A DNA stretch of 64,000 bases from Halobacterium zhouii (GCF_021249405.1 NZ_CP089593.1:1488001-1552000), one strand, 5' to 3'. Counted from the first letter of the stretch, positions 44,771-53,563 are shown. Notes: generated from the letters alone by a model not told the origin. Program-made: numbers and translations.

Positions 44771-44952
44771 AGGAGGTAGCAGACTCTAATCTCCAGTAAA
44801 TAGACCCTTTGTACACCATTTCCCCATTTACTCTGCGTTCCCTCTCTTCCGGTGAAGAAGTAACTGTTCGCTTTCAGTTAGTCGAAATAGTAATTTGTTG
44901 GATGGTTTTTACCCCTTACTGGCATACTTCTGTAACGGGGCTCGGCCGACCG

Positions 44953-45717
44953 CTACGAGTACGTGACGTTTAGGTCGATGACGTTCACGGCACTCCGAAC
45001 AGCCTCGGGGAGGTCCTCGCGGAAGCGGTCGTCGCGCAACCGGGTGGTCGGCCCGGCGACGCTCACAGCGCCAAGCACCTCGTCGTCCGGCCCAGTGATC
45101 GCCGCGGCGACGCTCCGAAGGCCATCGAGGCGTTCCTCGTCGTCGAACGCGACGCCGGTCTCCCGGATGCGCTCGAGTTCCGCCCCGAGTTCGTCGCGGT
45201 CGGTGATGGTGTTCTCGGTGAGCGGCGGGAGGCCGTGGCGCTCGACGATATCGTCCACGCGGGATTCGGGTAGCGCCGCGAGTATCGCCTTCCCGAGCGC
45301 TGGGCCGTGGAGAGCGATGCGCTTCCCGGCGTACGTGTCGACGTGGACTGCCCGCTCACCCATCGCGCGGTGCAGGAAGACCCCGCGCCCGTGTTCCTCG
45401 ACGAGCACCCCGGAGAGTTCGCCGGTCTCCTCGGCCAGCCGTTCGACCTCCGGGCGCGCGACCTCGTAGATGGCGCGGCGGTCGCGGGCGTGCGCGCCGA
45501 GTTCCAGGAACCGGCATCCGACGCGGTACGTACCGTCGTCCGCGACGACGTACTCGTTCCGCCGGAGCGTCTGGAGGTGGTTGTGGACGGTGCTCTTCGG
45601 GACGGAGAGTGCGGACGCGAGCTCCGTGACGCCCGCGCCGCCGCGGTCGTGGAGCGCCTCGAGGATGCGGAACGTGGTCTCGACCGACTGCACCGACGGC
45701 GCGCCCCTGTCGTCCAT
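44953..45717 (-). CDS. IclR family transcriptional regulator
   Basis: A 254-residue IclR-type regulator. The N-terminal winged helix (VTELASALSVPKSTVHNHLQ, residues 30-49) is followed by the effector-binding domain with YEVARPEVERLAEETGE, GPALGKAILAALPES and FDDEERLDGLRSVAAAI. Such proteins usually control a neighbouring catabolic operon in response to its substrate. It is divergent from the CoA-transferase gene, and the 420-bp gap between them contains five copies of a shared motif. ATG giving MDDRGAPSVQSVET fits the family start; longer reading runs into the operator region. Confidence 0.9.
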   Translation of the reverse strand: MDDRGAPSVQSVETTFRILEALHDRGGAGVTELASALSVPKSTVHNHLQTLRRNEYVVADDGTYRVGCRFLELGAHARDRRAIYEVARPEVERLAEETGELSGVLVEEHGRGVFLHRAMGERAVHVDTYAGKRIALHGPALGKAILAALPESRVDDIVERHGLPPLTENTITDRDELGAELERIRETGVAFDDEERLDGLRSVAAAITGPDDEVLGAVSVAGPTTRLRDDRFREDLPEAVRSAVNVIDLNVTYS

Positions 45718-45720
45718 AGT

Positions 45721-46001
45721 GTATCGTTCACAGGCAACACCATTCACCACCGTAATAGTTTCGTTCAGAGAAGAAGAAAGTGCGTTCCCGTTGGCAGAAC
45801 GCATCTCCAGTAGAATCAGTCGTCCCGAACTCATCGACAGCGACTGATACTGTTCTGGCAGGCGTGAATTAGCCAGTTCGTGTGTAACTCGCAGGTTCAC
45901 GGCGATTCGGGCTATCTCTATCTCTCGACGTCCGTTCCGTATCACTGAACGGAGCCATGGCGCATCACTGAACGAAACCATGGTGCGTCACCGAACGTGA
46001 T
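45721..46001. promoter_or_regulatory. Five-copy operator motif between iclR and caiB-like gene
   Basis: The motif TGAACGRWRC with its flanks recurs five times. Two copies point to the regulator: 45721-45732 (GTATCGTTCACA, reverse) and 45758-45769 (GTTTCGTTCAGA, reverse). Three are tandem at a 23-bp period: 45944-45955 ACTGAACGGAGC, 45967-45978 ACTGAACGAAAC and 45990-46001 ACCGAACGTGAT. The tandem units also share CCATGG. The first copy lies four bases before the iclR start codon, which suggests autorepression. The tandem set is about 140-190 bp upstream of the CoA-transferase start. Confidence 0.5.
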
Positions 46002-46104
46002 TCGCCTAACTCGGCGAAGGCGGAACGGCCCACAACCCGGTTCAGTCCGCGGAAAGCAATGCTCCGTTTCCGGTCCCCGCAGACAGCTCGACACCGGCAG
46101 CAAT

Positions 46105-46113
46105 GATTTATGC
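46105..46113 (+). promoter_or_regulatory. TATA box of the CoA-transferase gene
   Basis: GATTTATGC is centred about 30 nt upstream of the ATG at 46138, supporting a leaderless start there instead of the longer in-frame reading that begins near 45997. Confidence 0.5.
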
Positions 46114-46137
46114 TGGGGGTCGTTCTGGTGGCACACG

Positions 46138-47340
46138 ATGGACCCCGAAGGACGCGTGCTCGAGGGCGTGACCGTCCTCGACCTGAGCACGTTCGTGACG
46201 GGCGGGTTCTGCTCGCTCATGCTCGCGAATCAGGGAGCAGACGTCGTCAAAGTCGAGCGACCGGACGCCGGCGACGACAACCGCCATTCCGGCCCGCCGT
46301 TCGTGGACGGCGAGTCGCCGTACTTCTGGACGGTGAACTACGACAAGCGCAGCGTCGAGTTGAACCTCAAGACGCCGGAGGGACTCGCGGCGCTCTACGA
46401 CCTCGCCGAGGAGGCCGACGTCTTCATCCAGAACTACCGCCCCGGTACCGCCGAGAAACTCGGCGTCGCCTACGACGACATCCGGGAGGTCAACGACGAC
46501 GTGGTCTACTGCGCCATCTCCGCGTTCGGGCAGACCGGCCCGTGGAGCCAGCGCCCCGGCTACGACCTCCTGGTCCAGGGAATGAGCGGCATCATGTCGG
46601 TGACCGGGGAAGCCGACGGGCGACCCGTCAAGGTCGGCCTCCCGCAGACCGACCTCATCACCGCGATGTGGTCGGCGTTCGGCATCGTGAACGCGCTCTA
46701 TCGACGCGAGCGCACCGGCGAGGGCGAGTACCTGGAGTTGGGGATGCTGGACGCCGCGCTGCCGTGGCTCACGAAGCAGGCCGGGAAAGCGTTCGTCGGC
46801 GAGGAACCGGCGCGCATGGGCACCAAGGATCCCGTGCTCGCGCCCTACCAGACGTTCGAGACGGCGGACGGCCACATCAACGTCGCGTGCCTCAACCAGA
46901 AACTCTGGCGGGAGTTCTGCGAGGCTATCGACCGCCCGAAACTCGCCGACGACGAGCGCTTCGCGACGAACCGCGACCGCGTCGAACAGATGGACGAACT
47001 GGAGGCCGAACTCGAGGCGGAACTCTCCGAGCGCACCACCGAGGAGTGGATGGACGTGCTCGTGGAGGACGCCGGCATCCCCGCTGGACCGGTCTACTCG
47101 GTGGACGAAGCCCTCCACAACGAGCAGACCGAAGCCCGGGGCGTGGTGAGGGAGATGGAAGCGCGAGGAAAGGAGATACCCGTCATCGAACACCCGCTGA
47201 ACTACGAGCACAGCGAGAGCGGCTTCCGCTCGCCGCCGCCGGAACTCGGCGAGCACAACCGCGAGGTGTTCGAGGAACTCGGGTACACCGACGACGAGAT
47301 CGACGCGCTCGCGGACGCTGGTGTGTTTGGAGAAGAGTAA
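46138..47340 (+). CDS. CaiB/BaiF (class III) CoA-transferase
   Basis: A 400-residue class III CoA-transferase that moves CoA between carboxylic acids. It starts LEGVTVLDLSTFVTGGFCSL, continues with LANQGADVVKVERPD, NYDKRSVELNLKTPEG and FGQTGPWSQRPGYDLLVQGM, and the catalytic Asp lies in LGMLDAALPWL (about residue 203). The C-terminal YSVDEALHNEQTEARG and EHNREVFEELGY are also typical. The acid it activates is unknown. Control by the divergent IclR protein is likely from the shared motif array. A deletion form of the junction repeat lies downstream. Confidence 0.9.
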   Translation: MDPEGRVLEGVTVLDLSTFVTGGFCSLMLANQGADVVKVERPDAGDDNRHSGPPFVDGESPYFWTVNYDKRSVELNLKTPEGLAALYDLAEEADVFIQNYRPGTAEKLGVAYDDIREVNDDVVYCAISAFGQTGPWSQRPGYDLLVQGMSGIMSVTGEADGRPVKVGLPQTDLITAMWSAFGIVNALYRRERTGEGEYLELGMLDAALPWLTKQAGKAFVGEEPARMGTKDPVLAPYQTFETADGHINVACLNQKLWREFCEAIDRPKLADDERFATNRDRVEQMDELEAELEAELSERTTEEWMDVLVEDAGIPAGPVYSVDEALHNEQTEARGVVREMEARGKEIPVIEHPLNYEHSESGFRSPPPELGEHNREVFEELGYTDDEIDALADAGVFGEE

Positions 47341-47385
47341 GCAGGATTTCTGTGGCTTCACGGTCTATCTGGCGATTGGTTCCTG

Positions 47386-47478
47386 AAAGCTCCGGAGCGC
47401 TCGCTGCCTGCGACTCGCTGCGCGCTCCTTCCAGTCGCGTGCTTACGTCGTCTCGACTACCGAGCGCGCCGGGGCTTT
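47386..47478 (-). repeat. Deletion derivative of the junction repeat
   Basis: On the minus strand, an extended P1 stem (AAAGCCCCGGCGCGCTCG at 47461-47478, with 47386-47403; two non-Watson-Crick positions in 18) encloses only the arm that in copy B is P4. It keeps GAGACGACGTAAGCACGCGAC and AGCGCGCAGCGAGTCGCAGGC almost unchanged, given here in parts because of length. P2 and P3 are missing. Orientation is opposite to copies A-C. It lies between the CoA-transferase and cyclase genes, where no protein gene is visible in about 340 bp. Confidence 0.6.
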
Positions 47479-47677
47479 CTGGATGGTCGAAAACGCGTTT
47501 CTGACGATTCTGGACGGTGCTTTTCGGGTGTTTTGGGGAAGGGGGTGTCGAAACCAGTTACTTCCAGCCCCAGTATTCCAGAGGCGTCACAGCAGAACAC
47601 ACGAACAATCACCCACGAGAACACGGACGCCTTCCCCATGGCCAATCCTTATGATGGGGACCTGCGTGGGTCGGGGC

Positions 47678-48442
47678 ATGCTCGACGGGTACGAGATGCA
47701 CGACCTGACGCAGCCGTGGTCACAGGACACGCCGGCGTGGCCGACCTACGACAATCCGAAGGTCTGGTACGAGAAGTCACTGGACACGGAGAAGGTCAAC
47801 GGCCAGAAGATCGAGTTCATGAACCACACGGGCACCCACCTCGACGGCGAGAAGCACTTCGTCGCGAGCGGGCGGGACATCGAGAGCATGCCCCTGGAGG
47901 AACTCGTCGGGGACGCCGTCGTCGCGGACATCTCCGACAAGGTCGGGGAGTACGACGTCTACACCTCGGAGATGATCGAGGACGTCTGTGACGTCCAGAA
48001 GGGCGACATCCTGTTCATCCACACGGGCTTTCAGGAGTACGCGTGGCACACGGAGAACGCGGACCCGCACGCGTTCTTCTGCAAGCACCCCGGCCCGAAC
48101 CAGGAGTTCGCGGACTGGTGCAAAGAGATGGAACTCGAGTACCTGATCCTGGACTGCGGGAGCGCGGACCACCCGATGAACACAGTCATCCGGGACGTGC
48201 GCCCCGAACTCGCCGCGGAAGCGCGCGAGCACCACGGCGTCGACGACCTCGACGAGATTTTCCCGCCGGAGGGCTACCAGTTGATGCACAACGAACTGTT
48301 CCCGGAGGGTATCGTCCACGTGGAGAACGCACAGGTGCCCGAGGAACTGCTGGGCAAGCGCTGCCAGATCGGGACGTTCCCGTGGCGTTTCCGCGGCGGC
48401 GAGTCGTCGGTGTCCCGCGTCGTGGCGTTCACCGAAGAGTAG
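47678..48442 (+). CDS. Cyclase-family (kynurenine-formamidase-like) metal hydrolase
   Basis: A 254-residue member of the cyclase/KynB superfamily, manganese- or zinc-dependent amide/lactam hydrolases. The metal signature HTGTHLDGEKHF is present (about residues 49-60), as is DLTQPWSQDTPAWP at the N-terminus. The segment DCGSADHPMN and a late FPEGIVHVENAQVPEELLG are also typical. Known members open formyl-kynurenine, isatin or other cyclic amides. In this cluster, ring opening of an N-heterocycle is the inferred role. The ATG is supported by a TATA-like CCTTATG about 28 nt upstream. Confidence 0.85.
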   Translation: MLDGYEMHDLTQPWSQDTPAWPTYDNPKVWYEKSLDTEKVNGQKIEFMNHTGTHLDGEKHFVASGRDIESMPLEELVGDAVVADISDKVGEYDVYTSEMIEDVCDVQKGDILFIHTGFQEYAWHTENADPHAFFCKHPGPNQEFADWCKEMELEYLILDCGSADHPMNTVIRDVRPELAAEAREHHGVDDLDEIFPPEGYQLMHNELFPEGIVHVENAQVPEELLGKRCQIGTFPWRFRGGESSVSRVVAFTEE

Positions 48443-48598
48443 CACCCGCATCCGACCGTTCGGCGGCGGGACCACCGTTTCTGTGGACGCAGGGAGCCGC
48501 AAGCGTGAGCGAAATCAGTCTCTGCCCTCCCACCAGCGAACCTGCTTCTGGTTACGCGCCGGGGAACGCCTAAGTGCGCGGGCTGGTTACTTGTTGAC

Positions 48599-49741
48599 AT
48601 GGACCGCGACGACCTGTGGAGCGTCACCGACCGCGACCTCCACGAGCAACTGCGTTCGCTCCGGGACGCGGGCGAGACCGCCGCCGTCGCCACCATCGTC
48701 GGCGTCGATGGCTCGGCGTACCGCCGGCCCGGCGCAAAACTACTCGCGCCCGAGGACGCGGAGACGCTCGGCGCGATTACCGCCGGCTGTCTCGAGGGAC
48801 CGGTGGCGGACCTCGCCGCCCACGCGCGCACCTCCGGCGAGGTCGCCGTGGAGACGTACGACCTCGTGGACGACGACGCGTGGGGACTCGGCGTTGGCTG
48901 CAACGGCGTCATCGACGTACTCGTCGAACCGCTCGACGACTCCATGGACCCGCTACTGGACGCGCTCGAGGACCGCGACGTGGCGACTGTGCTCACCGTC
49001 GTGGCGAGCGCAGACGATGACGTTCCGGTCGGCGCGCGCTCCGTGCTCGGCGCGGACGGTACCGCGTACTCGGGCGACGACCGCGCTGGCGTGCCAGCGG
49101 ACGCGCTTGACGCACTCCGCGACGCGGCCAGCGAGACGTCCCGGAGCCGGCAGGTGACCGTCGAGTGCGAGACCGGCGATTTCGACGTGTTCGTCGACCC
49201 CGTGGAGCCAGCGCCCGACCTCGTGTTGTTCGGCGCGCAGAACGACGTGCACGCGGTCGCTCGGTTCGCCCGCGAGGCTGGGTTCCGCGTCACCGTCGCC
49301 ACCGCACGCGGCGCCCGCGCCGACGACGACGCGTTCCCCCACGCTCACCGCGTCGTCGCCACACGACCGAACGAGATTGTGGACGTCGTCGACGCGCCCG
49401 AACGGGCGGGCGTCGTTGTGATGAGCCACAACTTCGTGGACGACCGCCTCGCGCTCGAACACCTTCTCACGGAGACTAGCGTCCCCTACGTCGGCTTGAT
49501 GGGGCCGCGCGAGCGCTTCGAGGAGATGCGCGAGGCGTTCGCCGAGGAGGGAACGGTGCTGTCCGCCGAGGAACTCGACCGGGTCGCCACGCCGGTCGGC
49601 CTCGACCTCGGGGACGGAAGCCCTACCGGAATCGCTCTCAGCATCGTCTCGGAGGCGCTCGCGGCCGCCAACGGTGCTTCGGGCGGGCGACTCGCCGAAC
49701 AGGAGGGGCCGATCCACGAGCGACTCGACCCGGCGCCGTGA
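48599..49741 (+). CDS. XdhC/CoxI family molybdenum hydroxylase maturation factor
   Basis: A 380-residue XdhC-type protein, which binds the molybdenum cofactor, promotes its sulfuration and inserts it into xanthine-dehydrogenase-family enzymes. The N-terminal XdhC domain has AVATIVGVDGSAYRRPGAKL, ITAGCLEGPV and GLGVGCNGVIDVLVEP. The C-terminal Rossmann domain has VLFGAQNDVHAVARFAREAG, VVMSHNFVDDRLAL and YVGLMGPRERFE, ending with GLDLGDGSPTGIALSIVSE. It lies just upstream of the S and L subunit genes and is the clearest functional partner of that enzyme. Two copies of CTGGTTAC flank its likely promoter. Confidence 0.9.
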   Translation: MDRDDLWSVTDRDLHEQLRSLRDAGETAAVATIVGVDGSAYRRPGAKLLAPEDAETLGAITAGCLEGPVADLAAHARTSGEVAVETYDLVDDDAWGLGVGCNGVIDVLVEPLDDSMDPLLDALEDRDVATVLTVVASADDDVPVGARSVLGADGTAYSGDDRAGVPADALDALRDAASETSRSRQVTVECETGDFDVFVDPVEPAPDLVLFGAQNDVHAVARFAREAGFRVTVATARGARADDDAFPHAHRVVATRPNEIVDVVDAPERAGVVVMSHNFVDDRLALEHLLTETSVPYVGLMGPRERFEEMREAFAEEGTVLSAEELDRVATPVGLDLGDGSPTGIALSIVSEALAAANGASGGRLAEQEGPIHERLDPAP

Positions 49742-49829
49742 CGGTGCTCCCACGGCACGGATTCCAGTGGCGCTCCCTCCACCGATTCCGGCGAAACAAT
49801 AATGAACAGTCGTTGCAATGGGAGGGTAC

Positions 49830-50384
49830 ATGAGTAGTGAGAGCAGTACACAGAGTCTCGACCGTCCCACCGAGGAGATTACCGTCTCGGTGAACGGCGA
49901 GGCGGTGTCTACCTCCGTCGAACCCCGCCTGAAGCTCTCGGACTTCCTCCGGCAGGAGTGTGGCCTGCGCGGCGTCCGCGTCGGCTGCGAGCACGGCGTC
50001 TGCGGGGCGTGTACGGTCCTCGTGGACGGGAAGAGCACCAAGAGCTGTCTCACGTACGCCGTCCAGGTCGACGGGAGCGAAGTGACGACCGTCGAAGGCC
50101 TCTCGACCGACGGCGACCTCCACCCCATCCAGGAGGCGTTCCACCAGGAGCACGCCCTCCAGTGTGGCTTCTGCACGAGCGGGTTCGTGATGGCGACGAA
50201 GGAACTGCTCGACCGGAATCCCGACCCCGACGAGGAGGCCATCGAGGAGGGACTCGCAGACAACATCTGTCGCTGCACTGGCTACCAGAACATCTACTCC
50301 GCAGTCGACCGCGCGGCCGAGGAACTGATGGACGCACCCAGCGACGACCTCGAGGACCGAACCGATTCAGCGGGTGACGCGTAG
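49830..50384 (+). CDS. Molybdenum hydroxylase iron-sulfur (small) subunit
   Basis: A 184-residue CoxS/XdhC-type two-[2Fe-2S] subunit. The plant-type ferredoxin ligands are C53, C58, C61 (GCEHGVCGACTVL) and C73, and the second cluster uses C112, C115 (QCGFC), C147 and C149 (CRC). It carries electrons from the molybdenum site to FAD. The ATG at 49830 is preceded by an SD-like GGGAGG; an in-frame ATG four codons earlier is less likely. The L-subunit ATG follows its stop directly. The C-terminal 30 residues are an acidic haloarchaeal tail. Confidence 0.92.
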   Translation: MSSESSTQSLDRPTEEITVSVNGEAVSTSVEPRLKLSDFLRQECGLRGVRVGCEHGVCGACTVLVDGKSTKSCLTYAVQVDGSEVTTVEGLSTDGDLHPIQEAFHQEHALQCGFCTSGFVMATKELLDRNPDPDEEAIEEGLADNICRCTGYQNIYSAVDRAAEELMDAPSDDLEDRTDSAGDA

Positions 50385-52901
50385 ATGTCGGAATCGAGCG
50401 TCCAACAGGACGTAGACGCGGAGGACGGCGTCGAGTCGGAGGGCGAGTCCTTTGTCGGGTCCGGACTGGAGCGCGTCGAGGACCGCCGCATCCTCACCGG
50501 AGAGGCCGAGTACGTCCACGACATCTCGCCGGAGAACTGCGCGCACATGGCGCTCGTCCGGAGCCTCCACCCGCACGCCGAGGTGACCAACGTCGACACG
50601 AGCGATGCCGAGGACCACCCCGACTGCCTGCTCGTGCTGACGGGCGAGGACCTCACCGAGCAGTACAACCCGATGCCCTGCGGCCTCAACGCCTTCGAAG
50701 AGTGGTCGCTGGTCACGGACAAGGCGCGCTACGTCGGCGAACCGATCGCCGCTGTCGTCGCCACGGACCGCTACGCCGCCGAGGACGTGGTCGACGAAAT
50801 CGACGTGGACTACGAGAAACTCGACCCCGTCGTCGACGCGATGGAGGCCAGGAAGGACGAGACGGTCATCCACGAAGACGTCGGCACGAACATCCCCGAC
50901 AGCGAGACGCTGGACTTCGGCGACGTCGAGGACGCCTTCGAGAACGCCGACAACGTGCTCGAGCGCGAGTACTCGTGGGGCCGCATCTCGGGGGTCCCAC
51001 TCGAAACCGCGGGCGTCGTCGCGGAGTACGACACCGACCGGGACTCCTTCGACATCGACTGCAACATCCAACTCCACACGCTCGTCGACGACACCGTCTA
51101 CGAGACGCTGGGCTACCCGCCGGAGAAGGTGAATCTGAACGTCCCAGCGGACGTCGGCGGGAGTTTCGGCACGAAGATCGCCATCCACCGGTACTGTGCG
51201 CTCGCCGCGATGGCGTCCCAGCAACTCGACGGTCGACCCGTGAAGTTCGTGGAGGACCGCGTGGAGAACCTGCAGGGCGGGGACATGCACTCCTCGGAGC
51301 GCGAGTACCGGGTGCGACTGGCGTACGACGACGACGGAACCATCCACGGCCTCGACACGTGGTTCGTCGACGACTTCGGCGCGTTCCCGCGCTATCCCGT
51401 GAACCAGGCGCTGAAACCACTCTCCGTCGTCTCGAACGCCTACGACATCCCCGCAGTGCGCTACGACTACGAACTCGCGATGACGAACAAGACGAGCCAG
51501 ACGGCGTATCGCGGCTTCGGCGTCCCCTCCCACATCTACGCCCTCGAGATGGCCGTCGACGAGATGGCCCGAGAGCTCGGCACGGAGAAATTCGAGATTC
51601 GCCGGCGGAACCTCATCGAGGAGGACCAGATGCCCTACCGCCTGCCCTCCCACAACGTCTACGACTCCGGTGACTTTCCGGCCGCACTCGACCGGATTCG
51701 GGAACTCGTCGAGGAGGAAGAAGTCAGAGACGGCGGCTTGCTCGACCCCGGTGTCGTCGAGGAGAAGCGCGAGGAGGGCAAGCACCGTGGCGTGAGCTAC
51801 ACCGTCCACATCGAACCGGGCGTCTCCGGGTCGGACTGGACCGACCGCCAGCGAACCGACGACGACACCCTGGAGAGCCGAGAGCGCGAGGACGTCGCGG
51901 AACTGCCCGAGCACTTCCGCATCGAACTCGCCGAGGACGGCACGGTGAACGCGTATCTCGCCACGGACACCTCCGGACAGGGCCACCAGACGCTCGTCAC
52001 GCAACTGCTCGCGGACAATCTGGGTGTGCTCCCGAGCGACATCGAAGTGGGGTACCTCGGCAGCGTCGAAGCGCCGACGGAGTACGGCACTGCGGCGTCC
52101 CGGATGGCCGTGATGCTCTCGGGCGCGACCGAGGGCGCGTCGGAGGCGCTCCGCGAGAACTGCCGACAGCTCGCCGCCGAGGAAGCGTTCGGCTGCGACG
52201 TAGAGGACGTCGTCTACCGCGACGGCGGCGTCGAGCGCGTCGGCGGTGCGCGCGCCAATGGTGTCGGCGTCAGCGACGACGAACCTGCTGACGGGCGCGA
52301 ACGACTCTCGCTCGCGGACCTCGCTGCGCTCGACACCGACCGCGACGACGCGCTCACGAGCGTCTCCTACGACTACGACCACCCGACGACCGAACTGCCG
52401 GAGTTCGACGAGGCGCTCACGAAGAAGTACCCGGTCTACCCGACTGCCGCGTTCGCCGCGAACGCACCCATCGTGGAGGTCGACGAGAAGACGGGCGAGG
52501 TCGAGATCCTGAAGTTCTACTCGCTCCGGGACTGCGGAACGAGGCTCAATCCGACTATCGTGGACGGGCAGGCCCACGGCGGCCTCGCGCAGGGCGTCGG
52601 CGCGGCGCTCATGGAGGAGTTCAGCTACGACGACGAGGGCCAACCCGAAGCCATCACCCTCTTCGACTACCTCCTCCCGTCGACGAAGAACATGCCGCCC
52701 GTGGAGTTAGAGCACTCCGAGACGCCGTCGCCGTTCACCGCCACCGGCGCGAAAGGAACGGGCGAGGGCGGCATGATCGACGGCCCCGCCGCCATCGCCT
52801 CCTCCATCAACGCCGCCCTCGAGGGTGAGGAGTTCGTCGCCGACCAGATTCCGATGACGCCCCACCGCGTCCGGGAGCGACTTCGGGAGGACGGGGAGTA
52901 G
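50385..52901 (+). CDS. Molybdenum hydroxylase large (Mo-binding) subunit
   Basis: An 838-residue xanthine-dehydrogenase/CO-dehydrogenase-family large subunit. It shows the N-terminal hammerhead domain (GSGLERVEDRRILTGEAEYV, to about 160) and the Mo-binding domains with DVGGSFGTK, FGAFPRYP, and the active-site loop TAYRGFGVP (374-377 AYRG). GAKGTGEGG, with the catalytic Glu, is near residue 795. The AYRG-type loop, without the CO-dehydrogenase cysteine (AYRCSFR), rules out a form I CO dehydrogenase. Purines, pyrimidines, aldehydes or other N-heterocycles are possible substrates; the nearby permease and amidohydrolase favour a nucleobase-like compound. It starts directly after the small-subunit stop. 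Confidence 0.9.
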   Translation: MSESSVQQDVDAEDGVESEGESFVGSGLERVEDRRILTGEAEYVHDISPENCAHMALVRSLHPHAEVTNVDTSDAEDHPDCLLVLTGEDLTEQYNPMPCGLNAFEEWSLVTDKARYVGEPIAAVVATDRYAAEDVVDEIDVDYEKLDPVVDAMEARKDETVIHEDVGTNIPDSETLDFGDVEDAFENADNVLEREYSWGRISGVPLETAGVVAEYDTDRDSFDIDCNIQLHTLVDDTVYETLGYPPEKVNLNVPADVGGSFGTKIAIHRYCALAAMASQQLDGRPVKFVEDRVENLQGGDMHSSEREYRVRLAYDDDGTIHGLDTWFVDDFGAFPRYPVNQALKPLSVVSNAYDIPAVRYDYELAMTNKTSQTAYRGFGVPSHIYALEMAVDEMARELGTEKFEIRRRNLIEEDQMPYRLPSHNVYDSGDFPAALDRIRELVEEEEVRDGGLLDPGVVEEKREEGKHRGVSYTVHIEPGVSGSDWTDRQRTDDDTLESREREDVAELPEHFRIELAEDGTVNAYLATDTSGQGHQTLVTQLLADNLGVLPSDIEVGYLGSVEAPTEYGTAASRMAVMLSGATEGASEALRENCRQLAAEEAFGCDVEDVVYRDGGVERVGGARANGVGVSDDEPADGRERLSLADLAALDTDRDDALTSVSYDYDHPTTELPEFDEALTKKYPVYPTAAFAANAPIVEVDEKTGEVEILKFYSLRDCGTRLNPTIVDGQAHGGLAQGVGAALMEEFSYDDEGQPEAITLFDYLLPSTKNMPPVELEHSETPSPFTATGAKGTGEGGMIDGPAAIASSINAALEGEEFVADQIPMTPHRVRERLREDGE

Positions 52902-52992
52902 GGGCTGTTTGGCGTCTGTTCGATTGATTTTGGGGGTGGTCGTATCGTGACTGCCTGAAGTCCGTCTGGAGAGCGAACTGTCACGTCTGCGA

Positions 52993-53511
52993 CCACCCAG
53001 AAAGCCCCGGCTGAACAGAACTACACTGTTCTTGTAAACACCCAGAAAGCCCCGGCCGTCCTCAGAACGGCTTCGCCGTTCTGATGGGCTGCACGAGACG
53101 CCGCAGGCGTCTCGTGAACGTCTGGACTCGGGAGGCTCACTGCGCGCTCACTTCGTTCGCGTGCTTGCATCGCCTGCCGTCGTCCAGACGGCCGCCCCTT
53201 TCAGTCCTGAGTGACTCGCTTCGCTCGTCTCTCAACCTTCACGGACGCTGCGCGTCCGCTCAGTCCCACCTCTTGCCGGCTGGCGAATCGGCTTTGGGTT
53301 GACCGAAAGGGGTGGCAGCGTTGCGGCTTCGCCACAACGGCATTCGGCGGTCGGATACGCCGACCGCCCGGCTCGCGCATCGCCTGTTCGCTCGCGACGT
53401 AAGCACGCGACCACCAGGAGCGCGCACAGCGAGCGAACGCGAGCACGCCGGGGCTTTCTGGGTGTCTGTAGACCTGATCCGGTTGACAACGGCTAGGGCT
53501 CTCTGGGCGTC
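52993..53511. repeat. Intergenic four-way-junction repeat, copy C (expanded)
   Basis: Sits between the convergent L-subunit and CoxG genes and fills nearly all of a 660-bp gap. P1 is 53038-53053 with 53450-53465 (16 bp, same sequence as copies A and B). P2 is 53054-53060 with 53187-53193 (GGCCGTC, 7 bp). P3 is 53194-53206 with 53301-53313 (one G-T and one A-C). P4 is imperfect (GGC/GCC then GCGTT/AACGC). Extra P1 arms lie outside, each exactly 45 bp away: ACCCAGAAAGCCCC at 52995 and AGGGCTCTCTGGGCGT at 53495. The P2 arm has grown two perfect hairpins (TCAGAACGGC/GCCGTTCTGA and CACGAGACGCC/GGCGTCTCGTG). The P4 arm keeps GACGTAAGCACGCGACCACC. Confidence 0.8.
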
Positions 53512-53563
53512 GTAAACCTACTCGTTACCCACGACCGGCCAACCGAATACAGGAAAAGTTGTG

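Larger units (their letters stand above)
44566..44952. other. AT-rich intergenic gap between moeA and the IclR gene
   Basis: About 390 bp clearly richer in A+T than the flanking genes. It holds one possible leaderless mini-ORF (44702-44770) behind a good TATA-like box, and otherwise nothing I can assign. It lies downstream of the iclR stop and upstream of moeA, so the moeA promoter should be at its left end, although no strong box was seen there. It may be a remnant of a lost gene or a regulatory RNA locus. Confidence 0.4.

Noticed and set aside
50385..52901. Aerobic carbon monoxide dehydrogenase (form I) large subunit
   Set aside because: The active-site loop reads AYRGFG, not the cysteine-bearing AYRCSFR of true CO dehydrogenase; the name CoxL would mislead.
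1490..53511. The dispersed repeats as a CRISPR array or tandem satellite
   Set aside because: Copies are single, kilobases apart, in internally paired inverted arrangement, with no regular spacers and no cas genes in the window.
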